A DNA stretch of 64,000 bases from Methylococcaceae bacterium (GCA_030693065.1 JAUYBL010000021.1:1-64000); one strand, 5' to 3'; numbered from the stretch's first letter, positions 19,354 to 32,020 are shown. Numbers and translations are program-made. Notes: generated by a model from the sequence alone, not told the origin.

Positions 19354-19620
19354 ATGGAAATTACAGTAGAAGCTCGTCGTCATTTACGGTTGGCGCATCG
19401 GGCAAAAATTCAATTGTGTAGTAATGATGAAGTCATTATTGCTTATACCCGCGACTTGTCTGAAAGTGGCTTGTATGTCTTAGGTCGATTTAATCATACC
19501 TTATTGCCAGGGGATATTTTAGACGTTACGGTTTTAGATATCGAAAATGCTTTGTCTAGGAAGGTAGTTGTTATACGTGTAGATGAAGGTCTGGGCTTTG
19601 CCGTGGAATTCTTTGAATAA
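19354..19620 (+). CDS. Stand-alone PilZ-domain protein
   Basis: 88 residues and essentially only a PilZ domain. The N-terminal RRHLRLAHR segment supplies the Arg pair of the RxxxR c-di-GMP motif and DLSESGLYV (about 35-43) corresponds to the D/NxSxxG motif, so cyclic-di-GMP binding looks intact. Such single-domain proteins act as c-di-GMP adaptors for motility, pili or polysaccharide. No partner gene is adjacent: it stands alone, with 260 bp upstream and about 230 bp before the convergent winged-helix gene. Target unknown. Confidence 0.78.
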   Translation: MEITVEARRHLRLAHRAKIQLCSNDEVIIAYTRDLSESGLYVLGRFNHTLLPGDILDVTVLDIENALSRKVVVIRVDEGLGFAVEFFE

Positions 19621-19718
19621 ATAATACCGTTCTATTTTTTAATCGTTTTTAGTTGAAATTCTTGTCTTGGCTCAGTGGGTTTTGTGTTCTATAACTTTAT
19701 AATATAGGGAGTATAGCC

Positions 19719-19751
19719 CCGTTCATGGTTTGATAAGCTCTCCATGAACGG
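19719..19751. terminator. Perfect 10-bp hairpin between convergent genes
   Basis: CCGTTCATGG at 19719-19728 pairs perfectly with CCATGAACGG at 19742-19751 around a 13-nt loop. It lies between the convergent PilZ and winged-helix genes. No T-run follows on either strand, so it may be a weak bidirectional terminator, a protein-binding palindrome or an mRNA-protecting hairpin. Confidence 0.45.
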
Positions 19752-19848
19752 AAATAATTAATTTATAAAGCTTAACTTCCATTAGGCATGTTGAATCGCA
19801 TGAGCTTTTCGAGACTTACAGCATTCATTTGTTAGTATTGAGCGTGCA

Positions 19849-20046
19849 TTATTTCAGTGACAAAGTTTCTGTCCTGCCTATTGTTTCAATAACTAATTTA
19901 TTTTCTTTGCTTAACCAGCCGATTGCGCGTTGTACATCGTTTTTTCCTAAGCCTGTTTCATTAGTTATTTTTGTTACGCTAGAGGGGCCATTCTTTTCCA
20001 AGAAATGCCATATTTTGCCAGCAGCTGCGCCAATTGTATTAGACAT
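19849..20046 (-). CDS. Small winged-helix protein
   Basis: 65 residues. The pattern AAGKIWHFLEKNGPSSVTKI, GLGKNDVQRAIGWLSKENKLV and a short C-terminal beta wing is that of a minimal winged helix-turn-helix domain resembling the DUF2582 family. Function is not known; the domain could bind DNA or mediate protein contacts. It lies 34 bp downstream of minE on the same strand, so it may be co-transcribed with minCDE, though there is no established link to division-site selection. Confidence 0.65.
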   Translation of the reverse strand: MSNTIGAAAGKIWHFLEKNGPSSVTKITNETGLGKNDVQRAIGWLSKENKLVIETIGRTETLSLK

Positions 20047-20080
20047 GTTTGAGTACCTTTAAGTTAAATGAAAAAAAATG

Positions 20081-20344
20081 TTACGATTTTTTGTTGGTGT
20101 CAGGTAGGACAATATTTAGCTCAAGTGTTTCTTGGTTATCATCTTGTTCAAAATTTACTGATATAGCATCTTGGTCAATACTGACATATTTGCGAATAAC
20201 TTCCAGTAGTTCTTTTTGTAATTGCGGCAAGTATGATGGCTGATTTCGTGACGTACGTTCATGAGCAACTAGGATTTGTAGTCTTTCTTTGGCAAGTGAC
20301 GCTGAGCTTGTTTTCGACGTCCTAAAATAATCAAGTAAACTCAT
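20081..20344 (-). CDS. minE: Cell division topological specificity factor MinE
   Basis: 87 residues from ATG 20344; a GTG one codon upstream is also possible. MSLLDYFRTSK is the membrane-targeting start, followed by the MinD-binding helix around AKERLQILVAHER and the beta-rich dimer domain. MinE stimulates MinD ATPase and drives pole-to-pole oscillation so that the Z ring forms at mid-cell. Its ATG overlaps the minD TGA by one base, indicating coupled translation. Confidence 0.96.
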   Translation of the reverse strand: MSLLDYFRTSKTSSASLAKERLQILVAHERTSRNQPSYLPQLQKELLEVIRKYVSIDQDAISVNFEQDDNQETLELNIVLPDTNKKS

Positions 20345-21153
20345 CACTTACTCCCGAAAAGTTTTCCGAATAGACCCTTTTTTTCATCAATAAAACGGTG
20401 AGGCCGGTCTTCGCCTAAGTAGCGAGCAATCACGTCAGCGTAAGCTTGCCCTGCATCACTTTTTTCATCAAGAATAACGGGTGTGCCGGAATTTGAAGCA
20501 TTTAAAACGGACTTTGACTCGGGAATCACGCCTAGTAAGTGTAATGATAATATTTCCTGTACATCGTCGACACTTAGCATTTCGCCTAATTTTACTCTTT
20601 CTGGGGAGTAGCGAGTCAGCAATAAGTACTCTTTAATCGGCTCTTCATTGTGTTCTGCGCGGCGCGACTTGCTGGAAAGAATGCCAAGCATTCTATCTGA
20701 ATCTCTGACCGAAGATACTTCGGGGTTAGTGACTATAAAAGCATCGTCGGCATAGTACATTGCTAAAAATGCACCTCTTTCGATTCCTGCGGGGGAGTCG
20801 CATACAATATATTTAAAGTCTTTTTTTAGCTCATCCAGAATTCTACCAACCCCTTCTTGAGAGAGTGCGTCTTTATCTCTGGTTTGTGATGCTGGCAGGA
20901 TATATAACTGATTACAGTTTTTATCGCGTATTAATGCTTGGTTAAGTGTGGCTTCGCCATTGATAACATTAACAAAATCATAAACTACTCGGCGTTCACA
21001 GCCCATAATTAAATCGAGATTTCGTAACCCCACATCGAAATCTATGACAGCTGTTTTATGTCCTCTTTTAGCAAGGCCCATGGCGATGGCGGCACTTGTT
21101 GTAGTTTTGCCAACGCCGCCTTTGCCAGATGTTACAACTATAATTCGCGCCAC
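20344..21153 (-). CDS. minD: Septum-site determining ATPase MinD
   Basis: 269 residues. The deviant Walker A KGGVGKTTTSA lies at 11-21, the Walker B region is YIVCDSPAGIE, and the C-terminal amphipathic membrane-targeting sequence is KKGLFGKLFGSK. MinD recruits MinC to the membrane and is displaced by MinE. Sits between minC (25-bp gap) and minE (1-bp overlap), the common minCDE order. Confidence 0.98.
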   Translation of the reverse strand: MARIIVVTSGKGGVGKTTTSAAIAMGLAKRGHKTAVIDFDVGLRNLDLIMGCERRVVYDFVNVINGEATLNQALIRDKNCNQLYILPASQTRDKDALSQEGVGRILDELKKDFKYIVCDSPAGIERGAFLAMYYADDAFIVTNPEVSSVRDSDRMLGILSSKSRRAEHNEEPIKEYLLLTRYSPERVKLGEMLSVDDVQEILSLHLLGVIPESKSVLNASNSGTPVILDEKSDAGQAYADVIARYLGEDRPHRFIDEKKGLFGKLFGSK

Positions 21154-21178
21154 TTGTTTTCTCCGTGGTAATGGTTTT

Positions 21179-21916
21179 TTAAAGATCTTTAATAGTTAAG
21201 GTATTGTTTTGCAAACAGATCTGAACGGGACGATTGCGAACCATTTCTGTAAGATCTTCGCTGATTTTGTATGTTCCGGCAATAGAGATTAGTTCTGCCT
21301 GTAAGTCCGAGCAAAAAATACGCGCTTCGATATTTCCTTGAACACCGGCTAAAGCCCTGCCTCTTAATGAGCCGTATACGTGTATATTGCCTTCAGCAAG
21401 GATTTCAGCGCCTGCACTGACTTGAGCCAGAACAATTAAGTCGCCATGAGCATAAATGCGCTGACCAGATCGAATAGGTTGAATAATTAGTGTGGTTCTT
21501 TCTGGGCTGGCAGAGTCCTCAGCAGTCGGAATAGGCTTTGCAGGTTGTGGCTTTGTATTATCAATTAATAATGCTTGATTTTGTCCGGTGTGCGCTGGGA
21601 TAGAAAGATCTAACGCTTTATTAAGTTGTTGGGTTGTCGCGCCACGAATGCCTATTGGTAAAAAATCTAAGCTGTGCAGCATATTAACCAGCTCGTTAAT
21701 ATCAATGTCTAATTTTTGCTTGTTTAGTTCTTGCAAGTCGATAACTACAGGGGAGTTTTTAAAAAACTCTGGTGCCAACTGAATTTTTTCCTGTAATTGG
21801 TGTTCAATAATTATTACGTCGTTGTTAGCTAATACCAAGACAGGAGCAGAGAAAGTAGTGCTTTTGAATTCCAAAGCTGGGGGATGGTAGTTTGAATGTT
21901 GAGAATCTGTCGGCAT
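21179..21916 (-). CDS. minC: Septum-site determining protein MinC
   Basis: 245 residues. The N-terminal domain (to about 115) ends in the LGFLPIGIRG-like motif (here DFLPIGIRG), a Pro-rich linker follows, and the C-terminal beta-helix starts at RSGQRIYAHGDLIVLAQVSAGAEI and includes GNIHVYGSLRGRALAG. MinC inhibits FtsZ assembly when bound to MinD. First gene of the min operon. Confidence 0.97.
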   Translation of the reverse strand: MPTDSQHSNYHPPALEFKSTTFSAPVLVLANNDVIIIEHQLQEKIQLAPEFFKNSPVVIDLQELNKQKLDIDINELVNMLHSLDFLPIGIRGATTQQLNKALDLSIPAHTGQNQALLIDNTKPQPAKPIPTAEDSASPERTTLIIQPIRSGQRIYAHGDLIVLAQVSAGAEILAEGNIHVYGSLRGRALAGVQGNIEARIFCSDLQAELISIAGTYKISEDLTEMVRNRPVQICLQNNTLTIKDL

Positions 21917-22252
21917 CCGTTAAGTCAGGCTAGTCAGTAATTTGGGTAATTCTAACATTGCTGGTGTGAAAAATCATTTTTCTGGGTTTTTTACAATTTA
22001 CGGTGTTTGCTTTAGGCGTGCGTATTATGATTTTTTTTGGAATACGCATGCCAATAGTTATTATCGGGCTAATAAATTCAGCATGTTGATGTAAGTTATT
22101 TAAAAATGTCATGTTGTGATTTTTGATTCGGTGGAAAACTTTTGTTGATTTTCTCAAAGAGTTTTTCAAGGTATTTGTAATCTAGCCGTTCCCTGGCAAG
22201 CAAGCTTGCATTCACCTGGATTATCCTTTAACTTAACGCCCACATCCGTAAA

Positions 22253-24265
<2,013 letters not shown>

Positions 24266-24298
24266 TTCATAAGAACTCACTGAGTCGGTTTAAAGCCA

Positions 24299-24742
24299 AT
24301 GAGCGTTTACCAACATATATTACTGGCGATCGATTTTTCCAAGCATAGTAACGAAGTTGCCAGTAAAGCCAAAAACTTGGCAAAAACAAATCAGGCAGAT
24401 TTAAGCATTGTCCATGTGCTTGATAACATTCCAATGCCGGATACCAGTTACGGCTCTATCATTTCGCTGATTGAGGATTCAGATAATGAGTTATTGGAGA
24501 TTGAAAAAGCCAAGTTTATCGAAATTGCTGATCAGCTTGGGGTTGCTCAGGCTAATCGCTGGTTGATTTGGGGAGCTCCCAAGCAGGAAATTACCGAGCT
24601 TGCCGAGCAAATGCGGGTAGATTTAATTGTAGTGGGTTCGCATGGGCGGCATGGCCTAGCATTATTGTTAGGCTCAACTGCTAATGCCGTATTACACCAT
24701 GCCCGCTGCGATGTGCTGGCTGTGCGCTTACAGGACGCATAA
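24299..24742 (+). CDS. Universal stress protein (UspA family)
   Basis: 147 residues forming one Usp domain. The start [14 protein letters not shown] and the ATP-binding loop [23 protein letters not shown] (GX2GX9GS type, about 115-137) are clear, so nucleotide binding is expected. Usp proteins support survival under growth arrest and oxidative or energy stress; the specific role here is unknown. It begins 33 bp after thiC and lies 5 bp before the YcgN-like gene, likely co-transcribed with it. Confidence 0.9.
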   Translation: MSVYQHILLAIDFSKHSNEVASKAKNLAKTNQADLSIVHVLDNIPMPDTSYGSIISLIEDSDNELLEIEKAKFIEIADQLGVAQANRWLIWGAPKQEITELAEQMRVDLIVVGSHGRHGLALLLGSTANAVLHHARCDVLAVRLQDA

Positions 24743-24747
24743 GCCTC

Positions 24748-25176
24748 ATGAGTTTTTGGAAAGAAAAGAAGCTGTCCGAAATGACTACCGAGGAATGGGA
24801 GTCATTGTGCGATGGATGCGGTAAATGCTGTTTACACAAGCTGGAAGATGAAGACACGGGCGATATTTACTTCACCAGTGTCGTTTGTGATCTTATCGAT
24901 CTTAGTGCTTGTCGATGTACTCGTTACACTGAGCGAACTAAGCTGGTTCCTGAGTGTTTAGATTTAAAGCAGCATGACTTTGCCGAATTCAATTGGTTGC
25001 CGGCTACCTGTGCTTATAGGCTACTGACTGACGGTGAGGATTTGCCTTCATGGCATCCGCTAGTTTCGGGAGACCCTAATAGCGTGCATGAAGCGGGGGT
25101 TTCAATAAGAAGTTATGCAATGAAAGAATCCGAGGTTGATGATCTGGAAGATCACATTATTGAATGGCTGGAATAA
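24748..25176 (+). CDS. YcgN/YkgJ-type Cys-cluster protein
   Basis: 142 residues of the UPF0260/YcgN family. The N-terminal [18 protein letters not shown] motif gives CxxCxxCC, and further Cys occur in [19 protein letters not shown] and PATCAYRLL, matching the family's likely metal or Fe-S site. Function is unproven. Starts 5 bp after the universal stress gene and is convergent with the 95-residue gene at 25198-25485 (21 bp between stops). Confidence 0.88.
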   Translation: MSFWKEKKLSEMTTEEWESLCDGCGKCCLHKLEDEDTGDIYFTSVVCDLIDLSACRCTRYTERTKLVPECLDLKQHDFAEFNWLPATCAYRLLTDGEDLPSWHPLVSGDPNSVHEAGVSIRSYAMKESEVDDLEDHIIEWLE

Positions 25177-25197
25177 CCCAGCCATTCTGACAATCCT

Positions 25198-25485
25198 TTA
25201 ATCTTCTTTCGTCCAGTCTTCCAATGCAGCGATAATACTTTTCGCTTGGTCTTTGCTGGAAATATTAAATTTTGATTTTTGCTGATATTCGCCATTGCGC
25301 TTTTGGTAGCGGCGAATAGTGTATTTATCTGGGCCATATTGTTCTTTGGTCCGATCCCAGTCTTGGTAACGATACATTACCGTCGCCCAAGCACCCTTAG
25401 TAAGCACTTTTTTGTCCAGTTCCTTAACGGTTTCAATACCGCCATCTTCGTAAGTTACTGTTAATTCGTCTACTGTTTCTGCCAT
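25198..25485 (-). CDS. Conserved small protein of unknown function
   Basis: 95 residues, acidic ends, no signal peptide or membrane segment. It starts MAETVDELTVTYEDGGIE and contains a Tyr/Asp/Arg-rich middle (YRYQDWDRTKEQYGPDKYTIRRYQKRNG) reminiscent of short beta-strand proteins, then a helix ending in DWTKED. I do not recognise the family with confidence. Located 48 bp downstream of purA on the same strand. Its reading frame and charge pattern look like a genuine protein. Confidence 0.72.
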   Translation of the reverse strand: MAETVDELTVTYEDGGIETVKELDKKVLTKGAWATVMYRYQDWDRTKEQYGPDKYTIRRYQKRNGEYQQKSKFNISSKDQAKSIIAALEDWTKED

Positions 25486-25533
25486 GTCAACTCTGCCTTA
25501 GGGTAATTGTCTGTTGGGGAATGCACGTTGCTT

Positions 25534-26847
<1,314 letters not shown>

Positions 26848-26929
26848 TTACGGATGGATGTAGGGCAAATGCATGAAGCAATTGCCGAAGACAGTATGGA
26901 TGCAGGATTCAACAAAATCAGCACGGTGT

Positions 26930-28132
26930 TTATGCAATGCTTGGAGTTAGGGGCTTTACGACCCAATGTTGATTATCATGCTCTAAAATGGCTGAGCAAC
27001 CCAATTCTTGGGCGCTACCAATTTGGCCTGGTAACTGTTGAACAACGGCTTGGCCGTTAGCACGTAATGCTCTGATAGTTTCGGTCAATTCAGGTTCGTT
27101 TAGTGCCGGGGCAAAAATTAAGGTTGCTTGTTTTGCACCGAAAGTTGTTTTGCTTAATGTTGCCAATAGTTTTAAGTCGGCGCTAAAGCCGGTCGCAGGA
27201 CGTGAGCGACCGAATACAGCACCAATATTATCATAGCGCCCACCCCGAGCAATTTCACGACCAACAGAAGGAACAAAAGCAGCGAAAACCACCCCAGTAT
27301 GATAGTGATAGCCTCGTAGTTCTGACAAATCGAAACTAACTGCTAAGTGCGGAAATGTCTTGGTTAAGCTGTCCGCAATAGCGTTTAGTTCCGCCAATGC
27401 TTGCTTAACGTGTTGATTCGCCGATGCCAATAAGTTGAGAGCTTTGTCCAAAATGTCTTTGCCACCGTTGAGTTCCGGTAATTTTAAGAGCATATTTCTA
27501 ATGCTGTTATCAAGATTGAATCCGTCTAGTAGTTCTTGCAATTCAGGTCGGGCCTTACGTTGCAAGACATCAAACAATGCGGCTTCTTGTGTATCTGATA
27601 ATCCGGCCTGCCTTGATAGAGCACGGTATATGCCGACATGACCTAAATCGAGATGTACGTTTTGTAATCCTGTTATTGCCAGCATTTCCAGGAGTAAATG
27701 AATGACTTCAAGGTCGCTTTCCTTGCCGGCGTGACCATAGAGCTCGGCGCCTATTTGCATTGGGCTTCTGGTTTTTTCTAGCGGGTCGCCGCGGGTATGC
27801 AAAATTGTTCCGACATAGCACAGACGCGTTGGCCAGGCATGCTTTAAGTTGTGGGCATCTATTCTAGCTACTTGAGGAGTCATGTCAGACCGTATCCCTA
27901 ACATTTCTCCGCTAATTTGGTCAGTTAATTTAAATGTTTGCAGTTCAAGATCATGGCCGGAGCCCGTTAATAACGAATCCAGATAATCGATAAAGGGCGG
28001 GATAACCAGTTCGTAGCCCCAGCAAGCGAAGGTATCCAGTATCTTTCGGCGCAAGCTTTCCAGGTGTTTGGCATCTTCCGGCAACAGCTCTTCAATGCCG
28101 TCAGGCAAAAGCCAGGAATCTTTTTGTTGCAT
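26930..28132 (-). CDS. hisZ: ATP phosphoribosyltransferase regulatory subunit HisZ
   Basis: 400 residues with the class II HisRS-like core (LLPDGIEELLPEDAKHLESLRR, FKLTDQISGEMLGIRSDMTPQVARI, RGGRYDNIGAVFGRSRPATGFS) but without a complete anticodon-binding domain. It is paired with a short-form HisG in histidine synthesis and confers feedback regulation. The location ahead of purA and behind hflKC supports HisZ over HisS. hisG is not in the window. Confidence 0.93.
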   Translation of the reverse strand: MQQKDSWLLPDGIEELLPEDAKHLESLRRKILDTFACWGYELVIPPFIDYLDSLLTGSGHDLELQTFKLTDQISGEMLGIRSDMTPQVARIDAHNLKHAWPTRLCYVGTILHTRGDPLEKTRSPMQIGAELYGHAGKESDLEVIHLLLEMLAITGLQNVHLDLGHVGIYRALSRQAGLSDTQEAALFDVLQRKARPELQELLDGFNLDNSIRNMLLKLPELNGGKDILDKALNLLASANQHVKQALAELNAIADSLTKTFPHLAVSFDLSELRGYHYHTGVVFAAFVPSVGREIARGGRYDNIGAVFGRSRPATGFSADLKLLATLSKTTFGAKQATLIFAPALNEPELTETIRALRANGQAVVQQLPGQIGSAQELGCSAILEHDNQHWVVKPLTPSIA

Positions 28133-28153
28133 ATTTTATATGTCCACTCAAAC

Positions 28154-28181
28154 AAAACGCCCCGCGAGAGCTGAGCGTTTT
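28154..28181 (-). terminator. Likely terminator after hflC
   Basis: Reading the minus strand, AAAACGC (28175-28181) pairs with GCGTTTT (28154-28160), and a T-rich GTTTG follows. It stands between the hflC stop and hisZ and would separate hflKC from hisZ-purA transcription. Confidence 0.5.
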
Positions 28182-28204
28182 AGGGGTTAACAAGTTAGTA
28201 AATG

Positions 28205-29068
28205 TTATTTTACTATCTGTTGATTTTTGAAGTATTTAAAAAAATCAGATTCAGGATCTAACACCATCATATCTGATCCGGTAAAGGTTTTCTTGTAAGC
28301 ATTCAAACTACGGTAGAAAGTGAAGAACTCGCTATTAGCGCCATAGGCCTTTGCGTAAATTTCAGCTGATTTTGCATCGCCTTCACCACGAAGTTTTTCA
28401 GCATCCCGAAACGAATTAGCAAGCGTTACAACTCTTTGTCGGTCTGCATCTGCACGTATTCTTTCAGCGGCTTCAGCACCTTGAGAGCGGAACTCTCGGG
28501 CAACCCGTTCACGTTCTGCTTCCATTCTTCGAAATACAGAGCTACTGACTTCTTCCGGTAAGTCAATGCGCATGACCTGAACATCAATGATTTCCAGACC
28601 TAAATCTGCCGCCAGTGCCGTGGAATTTTTAATCAAGATTTCGCGTATTATTTGCCGATCAGTTGAAACTAGCTGTTTGATGTTGCGTTTACTAAATTCA
28701 CCTCGAAATGCGTCTTTAATAATTTGATCCAGCCTTAAATTAGCTTGATCTATATCGCCGGCGACTACGGTGTAAAAAGTTTTTACATTCCCAATACGCC
28801 ACTTTACAAATGAATCAACAATGACGTTCTTTTTTTCTGCGGTCAAAAAACGTTCGGGCTTTGAATCCATGGTTTGAATTCTGGCATCAAATTTTTTGAC
28901 GTTATTATAAAACGGAACTTTGAAGTATATACCTGGTGTGTAGTCAGATTTAACAATGGCACCTAAAGCAAATTTGATGGCTTTTTCTGTTTCATTAACA
29001 GTAAAAAAGGACATTGAGGCAACCAGTAACAGTGCGACGATACCTACCAGTAGTTTATTTTGTGTCAT
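28205..29068 (-). CDS. hflC: FtsH protease modulator HflC
   Basis: 287 residues. One N-terminal membrane segment (LLVGIVALLLVASMSFF, about 5-21) is followed by the SPFH/prohibitin domain with RIQTMDSKPERFLTAEKKNV and a long C-terminal coiled coil around EAERERVAREFRSQGAEAAERI. HflC with HflK forms the periplasm-facing vault complex that encloses FtsH in the inner membrane. The start overlaps the hflK stop by one base. Confidence 0.96.
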   Translation of the reverse strand: MTQNKLLVGIVALLLVASMSFFTVNETEKAIKFALGAIVKSDYTPGIYFKVPFYNNVKKFDARIQTMDSKPERFLTAEKKNVIVDSFVKWRIGNVKTFYTVVAGDIDQANLRLDQIIKDAFRGEFSKRNIKQLVSTDRQIIREILIKNSTALAADLGLEIIDVQVMRIDLPEEVSSSVFRRMEAERERVAREFRSQGAEAAERIRADADRQRVVTLANSFRDAEKLRGEGDAKSAEIYAKAYGANSEFFTFYRSLNAYKKTFTGSDMMVLDPESDFFKYFKNQQIVK

Positions 29069-30285
29069 TAGCGTCCCCTTGCGTCGCGACCACGTTGTGA
29101 ATTACGTAAAACAGCTTGTGGTTGCGGCTGTCCTTGTGTCTGTATGTCACTCAGCGGTTGTGCAACTTGATCTACAATATTTTGCGGAATAGTTACAGGC
29201 GATGCTGATTGCTTTTGTTGCATCATTTTATCTAAGGGAAGGTAAAGCATATTGTTGCTACCCTTCACATCCACTAGTACTGTGCTTGTTTGGGCTAGAA
29301 CAGTCTCCATTGTTTCAAGATAAAGCCTTTTTCTGGTGATATCTGGGGCTTTTTCGTATTCTGATAATAATTTGGAGAAACGGTTGCTTTCCCCCTCTGC
29401 TTGGGCAATGACTTGTTCTTTGTAACCTTCAGCTTCTTGAATTTTTCTTGCAGCGGCTCCACGAGCTTTAGGCACAACGTCGTTGGAGTAGGCTTCGGCT
29501 TCATTGATTAAGCGTTGTTCGTCTTCCCTTGCTTTTATCGCGTCCTCAAATGCATTTTGGACTTGTTCTGGAGGCTGTGCGTCTTGAAGGTTAACGCTAG
29601 TAATCTGAATCCCGGTTTGGTAGCTATCCATAATGTCCTGAATTTCCTTTTTGATCTGCGTTACTACTTCGCTACGACCTTCAGTCAATACAAAATCCAT
29701 CGTACTGCTACCAATTACACCCCGTTGGGTACTTTCGGTAACTTGTTTTAATGTTCCAGTGGGATTTGACACGTTGAAAATGAATTGCTTAGCATCTTTA
29801 ACTTGATATTGCACTGCTAGGCGAACATCGACAATATTTTCATCTTTGGTCAACATCAAGGCTTCTTTAGGAACTGAACCGGCGGATTGTGCCGTTCCCC
29901 CTGAGCGATAACCTACTTCAATAAAACGTTGTTGTTTGACGTTGACGATATCAACTCTCTCGATAGGTGCAGGTAAATGCCAATTTAAACCAGATTGGGT
30001 TGTATCAATATATTTACCAAATCTAGTTTCAACCCCGTGATTACCTTCGTCAACGATATAGAAACCACTTGCTCCCCACAACAAAACAGCACCGACACCT
30101 ATAAAACCAAGTGTTCTTGGTGATAGGGGGGTGCCGGAAGAATCTTCGTTCCGATTGCCGCCGCCAAAAAAGCCGCCCAATTTTTCTTGTAATGAACGAA
30201 TGGCATCATCCAAATCAGGAGGCCCTTTCTGGTCTCCACCACTCCAAGGGTCTTTTTTGTCGCCGTCAGGCTCATTCCAGGACAT
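29068..30285 (-). CDS. hflK: FtsH protease modulator HflK
   Basis: 405 residues. A Gly/Pro/Asp-rich cytoplasmic N-terminus (MSWNEPDGDKKDPWSGG) precedes a membrane segment near 57-77 (LGFIGVGAVLLWGASGFYIV), then the SPFH domain (GNHGVETRFGKY, LTKDENIVDV) and a Gln-rich tail. Partner of HflC in the FtsH-regulating complex. Encoded upstream of hflC with 1-bp overlap. 165 bp separate it from hflX. Confidence 0.96.
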   Translation of the reverse strand: MSWNEPDGDKKDPWSGGDQKGPPDLDDAIRSLQEKLGGFFGGGNRNEDSSGTPLSPRTLGFIGVGAVLLWGASGFYIVDEGNHGVETRFGKYIDTTQSGLNWHLPAPIERVDIVNVKQQRFIEVGYRSGGTAQSAGSVPKEALMLTKDENIVDVRLAVQYQVKDAKQFIFNVSNPTGTLKQVTESTQRGVIGSSTMDFVLTEGRSEVVTQIKKEIQDIMDSYQTGIQITSVNLQDAQPPEQVQNAFEDAIKAREDEQRLINEAEAYSNDVVPKARGAAARKIQEAEGYKEQVIAQAEGESNRFSKLLSEYEKAPDITRKRLYLETMETVLAQTSTVLVDVKGSNNMLYLPLDKMMQQKQSASPVTIPQNIVDQVAQPLSDIQTQGQPQPQAVLRNSQRGRDARGR

Positions 30286-30450
30286 ACCTTTGCTCCACGT
30301 TACTTAACATTATAATTATTGATCTTAATTTGATTGTATTTACCCGGTGGTTTTTATTAATTAAAGCCAACCGTATGATTATTCAAAATAATCCAATATT
30401 TGTATTAGTTGGGGATTATCCTAAAAAAACCGGGTTAATACAAACCAAGG

Positions 30451-31716
30451 CTAGAAGGCTTCTTCGGTATGCACCGATTTTAATAAACCTAGGTGTTTCG
30501 TATCCACTTCAATGACCAGCTCACTGGCACCCAGATCATCAATATGCTCGTCAATTATTTTTGCGCAAGTGAATAATTTAGCTCTAATGTCACCTTGATC
30601 AGGCCGTAAAAAACAGCGCTTTTTTACTTTGCTGGATGAAAATATTTCTGTCAGAACTTCAAGTAGTAATTCAATGCCTTCTCCAGTTACAGCAGAAAGC
30701 CAGATACGTATTGGCTGACCAGAGGCATCTCGATCTACTCTAGGCGCCATATCGGGCAGTAAATCAATTTTATTAAATACTTCCAATTGCCTGACTTCGT
30801 GGGCATTAATATCTGTGAGGACTTTATTAACTTGGTTGATGGTTTCATCGCGATCTTCTGCATTAGCATCAATTACATGTAATAGTAAGTCTGCTTCACT
30901 AGCTTCTTGCAAAGTAGACTTAAATGCGGCTACTAATTCATGGGGTAAATGGCGAATGAAACCTACCGTGTCTGCAAGAATGACTTCGCTATTATTAGGT
31001 AATTGGCAGTGCCTAAGCGTCGGGTCTAATGTCGCAAATAATTGATCTGCGACATAAATATCTGCGCCGGTTAAAGTATTAAACAACGTGGATTTGCCTG
31101 CATTCGTATAACCCACCAATGAAACAGATGGAATTTCGGCTTTCTTCCTTTTGCTGCGGCCTTGATGCCTTTGCTTGTCGACTTTATCCAGGCGTTGCTG
31201 AATTTGTTTAATACGCAGGCCGAGTAATCGTCTATCTGTTTCCAGTTGGGTTTCGCCAGGACCGCGAAGCCCAATCCCACCTTTTTGTCTCTCTAAATGC
31301 GTCCAGCCACGAACCAGTCGTGTTGAAAGATGCTTTAACTGAGCAAGTTCAACCTGAAGTTTCCCCTCAAATGTTTGCGCTCGTTGGGCAAAAATATCAA
31401 GAATTAAACCATTTCTATCCACTACACGAACCCCTAAAGCGGTTTCAAGGTTTCTTTCTTGACTAGGCGATAGCGGGTGATTAAACAAGACTATGTCAGC
31501 AGAATAGGCTTCGATGGCTGATTTAAGCTCTTCAAGTTTACCTTTGCCGACAAAAAATTTAGGATCTGGACTTTTACGACTTCCGGTAAGGACGTGAACA
31601 GGAATTGTGCCGGCAGATCTGGCTAATTCTTGTAATTCGAGAAGATCTTCTTGTCCGCAATAAAATGTCAGGTGAACGAGTATTGCACGTTCACCTGAAT
31701 CTGGACGGTCAAACAA
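30451..31716 (-). CDS. hflX: Ribosome-dissociating GTPase HflX
   Basis: 421 residues. The N-terminal HflX domain contains the Gly-rich GGIGLRGPGETQLETDRR motif, followed by a helical linker and the G domain with G1 GYTNAGKSTLF, G3 DTVGFIRHLP and G4 NKIDLLPD. HflX splits stalled or heat-damaged 70S ribosomes. Lies 55 bp after hfq on the same strand, as in the E. coli hfq-hflX-hflK-hflC order; miaA, usually upstream of hfq, is absent. Confidence 0.97.
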   Translation of the reverse strand: MFDRPDSGERAILVHLTFYCGQEDLLELQELARSAGTIPVHVLTGSRKSPDPKFFVGKGKLEELKSAIEAYSADIVLFNHPLSPSQERNLETALGVRVVDRNGLILDIFAQRAQTFEGKLQVELAQLKHLSTRLVRGWTHLERQKGGIGLRGPGETQLETDRRLLGLRIKQIQQRLDKVDKQRHQGRSKRKKAEIPSVSLVGYTNAGKSTLFNTLTGADIYVADQLFATLDPTLRHCQLPNNSEVILADTVGFIRHLPHELVAAFKSTLQEASEADLLLHVIDANAEDRDETINQVNKVLTDINAHEVRQLEVFNKIDLLPDMAPRVDRDASGQPIRIWLSAVTGEGIELLLEVLTEIFSSSKVKKRCFLRPDQGDIRAKLFTCAKIIDEHIDDLGASELVIEVDTKHLGLLKSVHTEEAF

Positions 31717-31771
31717 CTAGGTTCACCATTAAATTAAAATAAATGCTTGCGATGGTAATGATCTTATTGAA

Positions 31772-32020
31772 TTACTCTTCATTAGCAGGAGATGGCTCAA
31801 CGTCTTGGGTCATTCTAACAGCCTTGCCGGGGACGATGGTTGAAATGGCATGTTTGTAGACCATTTGGCTGACAGTGTTTTTCAACATGATGACATATTG
31901 ATCAAACGAATCTACTTTGCCTTGTAACTTGATACCGTTAACGAGAAAAATTGACACAGGGGTGTGTTCTTTTCTAAGTGCATTTAGAAAATTGTCCTGT
32001 AAATTTTGGCCTTTTGACAT
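31772..32020 (-). CDS. hfq: RNA chaperone Hfq
   Basis: 82 residues from ATG 32020, which has AAGGAGAAATCGG just upstream; the longer frame to 32086 is rejected. [18 protein letters not shown], the Sm1 strand region [19 protein letters not shown] and the Sm2 motif YKHAIST are intact. Hfq hexamers pair small RNAs with mRNAs. The C-terminal tail is short compared with the 102-residue E. coli protein. Immediately downstream of the exopolysaccharide operon on the same strand, 131 bp apart. Confidence 0.97.
   Translation of the reverse strand: MSKGQNLQDNFLNALRKEHTPVSIFLVNGIKLQGKVDSFDQYVIMLKNTVSQMVYKHAISTIVPGKAVRMTQDVEPSPANEE

Noticed and set aside
21930-22169. 79-codon minus-strand open frame upstream of minC
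   Set aside because: Low-complexity Lys/Ile-rich translation without family resemblance, in an AT-rich gap between minC and the thiC riboswitch; no good ribosome-binding site.
26930-28132. Histidyl-tRNA synthetase
   Set aside because: Although HisRS-like, it lacks a full anticodon-binding domain and sits in the hflKC-hisZ-purA order; HisZ fits better.
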